From NCBI RefSeq assembly GCF_018128245.1, contig NZ_CP072378.1:434001-498000 (forward strand): a stretch of 64,000 bases of DNA. Direction: 5' to 3'. Below are positions 58,145 to 64,000 of the stretch, one piece after another (position 1 is the first letter of the stretch; every line of letters begins with the position of its first letter). The stretch is from Leptotrichia sp. oral taxon 221. GTDB taxonomy: Bacteria > Fusobacteriota > Fusobacteriia > Fusobacteriales > Leptotrichiaceae. A model generated the notes under the pieces. The model saw nothing but the letters and a program-made list of their open reading frames with translations, made no database searches and had not been told where the DNA came from. The position numbers were made by a program, and so were the translations under genes.

Positions 58145-59100
58145 AGAAAAATATAAAAAAAGTGAAATCGTATGCGAATATTGCGATTATAAAATATTGG
58201 GGTAAAAAAGATGCAGAGAAGATGATTCCTGCAACAAGTAGTATTTCATTGACTTTGAAAGATATGTATACTGAAACTGAAATTAGTTTTATTTCGGATG
58301 AAGAGGCGATTGAGAAAACTGGCGAAGTGACGGATTTGATTTATATTAATGGAGAGTTGCAAGATAGGGAACAAAGACAGAAAATTGGGAAAGTTATTGA
58401 TTTATTTAGAGGAGATAGAAGTGAGAGAGTGAAAGTTGATACTACGAATAGTATGCCGACTGAAGCGGGATTATCTTCTAGCTCAAGCGGACTTTCTGCA
58501 GCAATAATGGCATGTAATGAACTATTTGAAAAGAATTTAAGTCGAAATGAATTGGCACAAATTTCTAAATTTGCTTCGGGGTCTTCTTGTAGAAGTTTTT
58601 TTGGACCAGTAACTGCGTGGGATAAAGATACTGGAGAAGTTTACAAAGTGAAAACAAACTTGAAATTTGGAATGATAATGCTAGTTTTAAATGATGCAAA
58701 AAAGGTAATTTCAAGCAGAAAAGGGATGGAAATTTGTACAAAAACGTCAAAAACTTTTGAAAATTGGGTAAAACAGTCAGAAATTGATTTTGTTGAGATG
58801 AAAAAATATTTGGCAGAAAATGACTTTGAGAAAGTTGGGAAATTAACAGAAGAGAATGCCTTGAGAATGCATGAAATACCACTTACAGCGACACCTTCAT
58901 TTTCATATTTGTCTGACAAATCGCATGAAGCAATGAATTTTGTGAGAAAATTGCGAAAAAATGGTGAAAAATGTTATTTTACAATGGATGCAGGGCCTAA
59001 TGTGAAAGTTTTGTGTTTGGAAAAGGATTTGGATAGATTGAAGGAAATTTTTGAAAAAAAATATAGAGTGATAGCTTCTAGAGTTGTAGAACTTGGATAA
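58126..59100 (+). CDS. mvaD: Diphosphomevalonate decarboxylase
   Basis: This enzyme decarboxylates mevalonate diphosphate to isopentenyl diphosphate. Diagnostic stretches: YANIAIIKYWGKKD near residue 16, PATSSISLTL, the ATP loop PTEAGLSSSSSGLSAA near 110, ASGSSCRSFFGP, and TMDAGPNVKVLC near the end. The length of 324 residues is typical. It overlaps the mvk 3' end. Confidence 0.95.
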   Translation: MDRKNLEKNIKKVKSYANIAIIKYWGKKDAEKMIPATSSISLTLKDMYTETEISFISDEEAIEKTGEVTDLIYINGELQDREQRQKIGKVIDLFRGDRSERVKVDTTNSMPTEAGLSSSSSGLSAAIMACNELFEKNLSRNELAQISKFASGSSCRSFFGPVTAWDKDTGEVYKVKTNLKFGMIMLVLNDAKKVISSRKGMEICTKTSKTFENWVKQSEIDFVEMKKYLAENDFEKVGKLTEENALRMHEIPLTATPSFSYLSDKSHEAMNFVRKLRKNGEKCYFTMDAGPNVKVLCLEKDLDRLKEIFEKKYRVIASRVVELG

Positions 59101-59216
59101 TTGAGATTTTTTGAAAGTGTAAAAAATTAAGAAAATATTTGATTATGAGAGATTTTTTTTATTTTATAAATTGATTTTTTGAGATAGAAGTTTTGGAAGA
59201 GAAATAGTGAGGAAAA

Positions 59217-60338
59217 ATGCGAGAAAAAATAAATGTAAAAACTGGTGGAAAGCTATATATTGCTGGAGAATATTCGGTTTTGACGCCTGGACAAAGTGCG
59301 ATAATTAAAAATATTGATATTTTTATGAATGCAGAGATAAGTTTTCTTGGAGAAAATGAAGATAGAAATGATGAAAAAATAGAAAAGGCAGATAAAAGTA
59401 AAGAGAAAAATGATTTTAAAAAATATGAAATTTTTTCTGATATGTTTGATTATTCAGTTTCGTTGGAGTATGATAAAAATTATTCGTTGATTCAGGAAAC
59501 GGTGGTTGTTGTAAATGAATATTTGGAGAATAAAGGGATTGATACACAGCCATTTAAATTGAGAATTACTGGGAAAATGGAAAAAAATGGTAAAAAATAC
59601 GGGATTGGTTCGAGTGGAAGCGTGACTGTTTTGGTTGTAAAAGCGATGTTTGAGTTGTATTCTAGAAAATTGGTTTCAGAAGTGGAATTTAAAGGGCAAA
59701 GAAGTGAGTTGCTTGAATATTTATCATCAAAGGATACGATGTTTAAGTTGTCGTCTTATGTTTTACTAAAACGAGGGGATAATGGCTCTATGGGGGATAT
59801 TGCTTGTATTACTTATGGGAATTTGGTTGCGTATAAATCGTTTGATAGGGAGAAAATCCAGAAGGAAATTCGAGAAAAAAATTTGGAGAAGGTTTTGAAG
59901 TTAGATTGGGGATATGAGATTGAAGAGTTAAGATGTTCTGGTAATTATGAATTTTTGGTTGGTTGGACTAAAAAACCGTCTATTTCGAAGGATATGATAA
60001 ATTTAGTGAAAAGTTCAATAACTCAAGATTTTTTAAAAAAAGTAGAAAAAATTGTTCAAAATTTGAAATTGGCTATGAAAAATGGCAATAAAATGGAAAT
60101 AAAGAGAAATATTTTGGAAAATGGGAATGAATTAAAAAAATTAAAGGAAGAAATTTATAGTGAGGAATTAGTTGAATTAGTTGAAGCGACAGAAAATCTT
60201 GATGTTTGTGCAAAAAGTAGTGGCTCTGGTGGAGGCGATTGTGGGATTGCGATTTCTTTTTCAAAGAAAGATAGCGAGATTTTGGTAGAAAGATGGAAAT
60301 CAGTTGGGATAGAATTATTGTATAAAAGTGAGTTATGA
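59217..60338 (+). CDS. Phosphomevalonate kinase
   Basis: A GHMP kinase that makes mevalonate diphosphate. It has KLYIAGEYSVLTPGQSAII near residue 12, the ATP loop KYGIGSSGSVTVLVV near 128, the DIACITYGNLVAYKS block and the C-terminal AKSSGSGGGDCGIAI. A charged stretch near residues 45-65 is longer than usual. In streptococci the gene is called mvaK2. It lies 116 bases after mvaD and is cotranscribed with fni. Confidence 0.92.
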   Translation: MREKINVKTGGKLYIAGEYSVLTPGQSAIIKNIDIFMNAEISFLGENEDRNDEKIEKADKSKEKNDFKKYEIFSDMFDYSVSLEYDKNYSLIQETVVVVNEYLENKGIDTQPFKLRITGKMEKNGKKYGIGSSGSVTVLVVKAMFELYSRKLVSEVEFKGQRSELLEYLSSKDTMFKLSSYVLLKRGDNGSMGDIACITYGNLVAYKSFDREKIQKEIREKNLEKVLKLDWGYEIEELRCSGNYEFLVGWTKKPSISKDMINLVKSSITQDFLKKVEKIVQNLKLAMKNGNKMEIKRNILENGNELKKLKEEIYSEELVELVEATENLDVCAKSSGSGGGDCGIAISFSKKDSEILVERWKSVGIELLYKSEL

Positions 60339-60372
60339 GAAGGTAAATATAGAAGATAAAAGGTGGAAATTT

Positions 60373-61389
60373 ATGATACAGAATAGAAAAGATGACCATA
60401 TAAATTATGCGTTAGAGCAAGAAAAAAGTGAAAATAGTTTTGATGATATGGAGCTAATTCATCAGTCGATACCGAAGTACAATTTAGATGAAATTGATAT
60501 TTCTACAAGTTTTGCGAATAATTATTTTGAAGTTCCATTTTTTATTAATGCGATGACAGGTGGGAGTGAGAGGGCAAAATCAATTAATCAAAAATTGGCA
60601 AAGATAGCTGATAAATGTGGTCTTCTGTTTGTTACAGGTTCGTATAGTGCAGCTTTGAAAAATCCAGATGATAATTCTTACAAAATAATAAAAGAGGAAA
60701 ATGAGCATATTAAATTGGCTACAAATATTGGAATTGATAAAAATTACACGGCTGGTCAGAAGGCAATTGAAGATTTAAATCCATTATTTTTGCAGATACA
60801 TGTGAATTTGATGCAGGAATTGTTGATGCCAGAAGGAAGTCGAAATTTTAATGAGTGGGAAAATAATTTGAAAGAATTTGTAAAAAATATAAAGAACACA
60901 CCACTTGTTTTGAAGGAAGTTGGATTTGGAATGACTTCTGATACAATAAAAAAAGGTATAGAATTAGGGATAAAGACTTTTGATATTAGTGGTCGAGGTG
61001 GCACGAGTTTTGCGTACATTGAAAATCGCCGGAATGGGAATCGTTTTACCTATTTGAACGATTGGGGACAAACGACATTGGCGAGTCTTTTGGATATTCA
61101 AAAGTTTACTGAAAAAGTAGAAATTATCGCAAGTGGCGGTGTTAGGAATCCTTTAGATATCATCAAAGCATTAATTTTAGGAGCAAAAGGAGTAGGAATT
61201 TCTGGAACGATGTTAGAAATTATTGAAAATTATTCGATTGAAGAAGCAATTGAAATTGTAAATAGTTGGAAAATGGAATGCAAAATGATAATGTGTGCTT
61301 TGAATACGAAAAAAATTAGCGAATTAAAGAATGTTAAATATGTTTTGTATGGGAAAACGAAGCAATTTTTAGAAAATATTAGGAATTAA
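60373..61389 (+). CDS. fni: Isopentenyl-diphosphate delta-isomerase, type 2
   Basis: The FMN- and NADPH-dependent isomerase that converts IPP to DMAPP. It has NRKDDHINYAL at the start, the flavin-binding PFFINAMTGGSERAK, DISGRGGTSFAYIE and the phosphate-binding IASGGVRNPLDIIKAL and GAKGVGISGTM. I choose ATG 60373, with AAGGTGG six bases upstream, which gives 338 residues. The ATG at 60328 lies inside the previous gene and has no such site. Confidence 0.94.
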   Translation: MIQNRKDDHINYALEQEKSENSFDDMELIHQSIPKYNLDEIDISTSFANNYFEVPFFINAMTGGSERAKSINQKLAKIADKCGLLFVTGSYSAALKNPDDNSYKIIKEENEHIKLATNIGIDKNYTAGQKAIEDLNPLFLQIHVNLMQELLMPEGSRNFNEWENNLKEFVKNIKNTPLVLKEVGFGMTSDTIKKGIELGIKTFDISGRGGTSFAYIENRRNGNRFTYLNDWGQTTLASLLDIQKFTEKVEIIASGGVRNPLDIIKALILGAKGVGISGTMLEIIENYSIEEAIEIVNSWKMECKMIMCALNTKKISELKNVKYVLYGKTKQFLENIRN

Positions 61390-61401
61390 ATTGATTAAGA
61401 A

Positions 61402-61434
61402 AAAGGCTATCTTATTTTTGATAAGATAGCCTTT
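61402..61434. terminator. Bidirectional terminator between fni and dps
   Basis: A perfect 14-bp stem (AAAGGCTATCTTAT/ATAAGATAGCCTTT) encloses a five-base loop between two convergent genes. Confidence 0.9.
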
Positions 61435-61477
61435 TGCAAACACTATTGTAGCTTTTTTAATATTAAATATTATACAA

Positions 61478-61966
61478 TTATTTAGCTTCTTTTTTAGCTT
61501 TTGCTGAAACTGATTCAGTTGCTAAGAAAGAATTTAACATCCATAAATGTTTTTCGAAACTTGAAATGTATTCATCAGCTAATGCAGAAGTACCGTAGTT
61601 ATCTTCAGAATCTGCAGCTTCTTTGAATGCAACAGCTAAGTCTAACATAGTTTCAAATCCATTTCTTACTTCAGTTAATGCTTCAGTAGAAGTAATATCT
61701 TCATTTTTAGCTTCTTTAATTGAAGCAACATTTAAGTAATCTTTCATAGTTCCTAAAGGTCTTCCACCAATTGCTAAAATGTTTTCAGCAACATCATCGA
61801 TTTGTGTATTAATTTCTGTGTAATATTCTTCTAATTTAACGTGAATTTCAAAGAAATCTTTTCCAATTAAATTCCAGTGGTAGTTTTGAACCTTTCTATA
61901 AAGTACGTTTAAATTTGCTAAATAAAGATTTAATGCTTCAATACTTTTTGTTCTATTTTTACTCAT
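61478..61966 (-). CDS. dps: Dps-family ferritin-like DNA-binding/iron storage protein
   Basis: Dps proteins form 12-mers that oxidise and store iron and protect DNA from peroxide. The ferroxidase motif YHWNLIGKDFFEIHVKLEEY at about residues 29-48, then DDVAENILAIGGRP, is clear. A Lys/Ala-rich tail (AKAKKEAK) could bind DNA. I start at the ATG at 61966 (162 residues), since the one at 61975 overlaps the GAGG site. A perfect promoter and two palindromes lie upstream. Confidence 0.93.
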   Translation of the reverse strand: MSKNRTKSIEALNLYLANLNVLYRKVQNYHWNLIGKDFFEIHVKLEEYYTEINTQIDDVAENILAIGGRPLGTMKDYLNVASIKEAKNEDITSTEALTEVRNGFETMLDLAVAFKEAADSEDNYGTSALADEYISSFEKHLWMLNSFLATESVSAKAKKEAK

Positions 61967-62003
61967 AATTATCATCCTCTTTCAATTTTATATTTATTTT
62001 AAA

Positions 62004-62018
62004 TTGTAACTGTTACAA
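62004..62018. promoter_or_regulatory. Palindromic operator in the dps leader
   Basis: TTGTAACTGTTACAA is a perfect 7-1-7 palindrome. A near copy lies 37 bases away over the predicted transcription start. Confidence 0.65.
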
Positions 62019-62040
62019 AATTATTATAATTATTTTATTT

Positions 62041-62055
62041 TTGTAACCATTACAA
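62041..62055. promoter_or_regulatory. Palindromic operator at the dps transcription start
   Basis: TTGTAACCATTACAA repeats the other site with two central changes. It lies four bases downstream of the -10 box on the dps strand, where a repressor would block transcription. Confidence 0.68.
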
Positions 62056-62059
62056 AATT

Positions 62060-62088
62060 ATTATACTACTTTTTGAAAAAAATGTCAA
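62060..62088 (-). promoter_or_regulatory. Consensus promoter of dps
   Basis: On the minus strand, TTGACA (62083-62088) and TATAAT (62060-62065) are separated by exactly 17 bases. Confidence 0.85.
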
Positions 62089-62236
62089 GGAATAAATAAA
62101 ATTTTTTTTTGAAGAAATTATGAGTTATAATTATAGAGCAGTAAAGATTGTTTAGAGTAAGATTTTGAGATTGATAATTTTAAATAAAGTAATTAAAAAA
62201 GATAGCAAAAATAGGAAAAGGTAGAAAGGGAAGAAT

Positions 62237-63694
62237 ATGAGAAAAGATAAATTTTATAAGTTTTTGAATTCAGATAGATATCAGTATACGGAAGCTGAAA
62301 TTTATTTTGAAAATGGATTTGAAAATCAAGTTGCAACATTTGATGTGTTTGTACGGACTGAGAAAAAAAACGATTATGTTGTGGTTTATGGGATAAAAGA
62401 AGTGTTGGAATTAATTGATATTTTGAATGGAACGGATTATGATACGAAAAAAGGGTATTTGAAAAAGTTGTTAGAGAATGAAGGATTGATAGAATACTTG
62501 GCGAATATGAAATTTACTGGAAGTATAAAAGGATTAAGAGATGGAGAGATTGTTTTTTCAAATGAACCGATTTTAACAATAACAGCTCCAATTATTCAAA
62601 CAAAAATTTTAGAAACGCCAATTTTAAATATATTAAATTATCAGATGCAGATTGCAAGTATTTCTTCACGAGTTGTTCGGGTTGCGAGAGGTCGAGGAGT
62701 TGTATTTTTTGGAACACGGAGAATACAAGGATTTGAGGCGGCAATGTCGGCTGTGAAAGCAACGTATGTTACTGGAAATGTAGTTCATTCAAATTTAATG
62801 GGAGAATATTATTACAATTTAAAAAGCATTGGAACAATGACACATTCGTACATTCAGAGTTTTGGAGTGACTAGAAATTCTGAATACGAGGCATTTGAAT
62901 CGTTTATAAAAGTTCACAAAGAAAAAAAACGATCGTTGATTATGTTAATTGATACGTATGATACGTTGAAAATTGGAATAAAAAATGCGGTGAAAGCGTT
63001 TAAGAATAATGGAATTGATGATAATTATGGTGGAATTTATGGGATAAGAATTGATTCTGGTGATTTAGCGGAAACTTCGAAGGCGTGTAGAAAAATTTTG
63101 AAGGAAAATGGTTTTGAAAAGGCACATATTATTTTGACAAGTGGATTGGATGATAAGAAAATCGAGAAATTGTTTGAAAATGGTGCTGAGGTCGATAGTT
63201 TTGGAGTGGGAGATATTTTTGCAATGCCACCTAAAATGTTAACAACAGTGTATAAAATGTCGAAAATAAATGATGAAAATGTTATGAAAATTTCTGGAGA
63301 TAGGGAGAAAATGTCGTATCCTGGCGATAAGGAAATCTATCGGTTGGAAAAAGTTGAAAAAGAGAAAGATAAAAAAGAATTTGAAGATTTGGTAATTTTG
63401 GAGGAAGAGAGGGAATTGTTTGAAGATACGGAGATTGAGGGAGTTAAGAAAAATAGAATAACAGTAGATTTTATAGAAAAAGGAGTCAAAAATGAGGGAA
63501 ATTACAAGTTGTTAGAGTTGGAAGAGGCGAAAAAATATTATGAAAGCAATTTGAAATATTTGGATATGTTGGAAAATAGAGGAGAATATTTCTCTGAGAA
63601 AATATGTGGAAAAAAGCAGGAAATAGTGAGATTTTCAGAGAAGTTAGAGGATGTTAAAAATAGTATTTTAGAAAAAATTAGAGAGGAGAGCTAA
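62237..63694 (+). CDS. pncB: Nicotinate phosphoribosyltransferase
   Basis: This enzyme makes nicotinate mononucleotide from nicotinic acid and PRPP in NAD salvage. Recognisable stretches are VFVRTEKKNDYVVVYGI near residue 34, FFGTRRIQGFEAAMSAVKAT, the IDTYDTLKIGIKNA region, IRIDSGDLAETS near 276 and the phosphate-binding ILTSGLDDKKI. The length of 485 residues matches the family. Together with nadR it suggests reliance on vitamin B3 precursors. Confidence 0.93.
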   Translation: MRKDKFYKFLNSDRYQYTEAEIYFENGFENQVATFDVFVRTEKKNDYVVVYGIKEVLELIDILNGTDYDTKKGYLKKLLENEGLIEYLANMKFTGSIKGLRDGEIVFSNEPILTITAPIIQTKILETPILNILNYQMQIASISSRVVRVARGRGVVFFGTRRIQGFEAAMSAVKATYVTGNVVHSNLMGEYYYNLKSIGTMTHSYIQSFGVTRNSEYEAFESFIKVHKEKKRSLIMLIDTYDTLKIGIKNAVKAFKNNGIDDNYGGIYGIRIDSGDLAETSKACRKILKENGFEKAHIILTSGLDDKKIEKLFENGAEVDSFGVGDIFAMPPKMLTTVYKMSKINDENVMKISGDREKMSYPGDKEIYRLEKVEKEKDKKEFEDLVILEEERELFEDTEIEGVKKNRITVDFIEKGVKNEGNYKLLELEEAKKYYESNLKYLDMLENRGEYFSEKICGKKQEIVRFSEKLEDVKNSILEKIREES

Positions 63695-63717
63695 TAATTT
63701 TAGATTGTTAGGAAAAT

Positions 63718-64000
63718 ATGTGGAAAATAATAGAACAATTTTTGATTTTAATACAGTTTATGACACGGATACCAGTATTTATAAAGACAGAGTATAGCAA
63801 TAAGAAATTAGGAAAATCAATAAAATTTTTTCCATTGTTAGGATTAATTGTTGGTTTGATATTGTTTGGTGCGAGTATTATTTTTTGTAAGTTAGTCGGT
63901 ATGGAACCGTTACAGCGACAGATAGTGGCTTTGTTAATAATTCTTGTAGAAATTTTTGTTGTTGGGATTATTCATTTGGATGGGTTGGCGGATACTTTTG
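63718..64000 (+). CDS. cobS: Adenosylcobinamide-GDP ribazoletransferase, 3' end outside the window
   Basis: CobS joins adenosylcobinamide-GDP and alpha-ribazole in the last part of cobalamin synthesis and is a membrane protein. The first 94 residues are visible: FLILIQFMTRIPV at the start, GKSIKFFPLLGLIVGLILFG (first membrane helix), and the diagnostic HLDGLADTF at the window edge. The start is ATG 63718, 23 bases after the pncB stop, with a weak AGGA site. Confidence 0.88.
   Translation, partial: MWKIIEQFLILIQFMTRIPVFIKTEYSNKKLGKSIKFFPLLGLIVGLILFGASIIFCKLVGMEPLQRQIVALLIILVEIFVVGIIHLDGLADTF

Overview
The window is AT-rich DNA from a Gram-negative fermenter that looks like a Leptotrichia-type member of the Fusobacteriota. 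The evidence is the 16S sequence, a giant fusobacterial autotransporter, a type III glutamine synthetase, a TnpB-only IS605-family element, and very AT-biased codons. I assign the genus from recognition; I ran no search.

Layout. 1-4.5 kb: the distal part of an rRNA operon (16S truncated by the window edge, 23S, 5S) followed by tRNA-Asn. 4.6-7.5 kb: recJ with a long C-terminal extension. 7.7-11.8 kb: an FMN riboswitch and the operon ribH-ribD-ribE-ribBA. 12-18.4 kb: pepT with a small membrane protein, an SDR oxidoreductase, guaB, a Spy-like periplasmic helical protein and a butanediol dehydrogenase. 18.8-20.2 kb: an IS605-family element carrying only tnpB, just upstream of a 2367-residue autotransporter (20.3-27.4 kb). 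27.5-32 kb: dus, an OmpA-like lipoprotein, a Gfo/Idh/MocA oxidoreductase and miaB.

32.3-39.4 kb is a decaying accessory island. It holds a YitT-family protein, deoC, a broken transaldolase, a truncated transketolase N-subunit, a DeoR regulator, an IS3-family remnant, two orphan toxin C-terminus/putative immunity pairs and an IS256-family remnant. From 39.4 kb the sequence returns to core genes: gltB-gltD (minus strand) divergent from glnN, a cluster of three tRNAs (Ser, Ser, Arg), a secreted protein, nadR (minus strand), feoA-feoB with a small Cys-rich protein, an Asp/Glu racemase family gene, uppS-cdsA-tyrS, the lower mevalonate pathway (mvk-mvaD-pmk-fni), dps (minus strand), pncB, and the start of cobS.

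Working together: gltBD and glnN form a GS/GOGAT ammonia-assimilation module with strong divergent promoters. The mevalonate genes make IPP/DMAPP, which UppS uses for the cell-wall lipid carrier. nadR and pncB are NAD salvage genes. The feo operon and dps deal with iron.

Points worth a second look: a dps promoter with two near-identical 15-bp palindromes, one over the likely transcription start; the TnpB/reRNA locus beside the autotransporter; the toxin/immunity remnants between two gutted IS elements; and the FMN riboswitch whose terminator lies about 160 nt beyond the aptamer.
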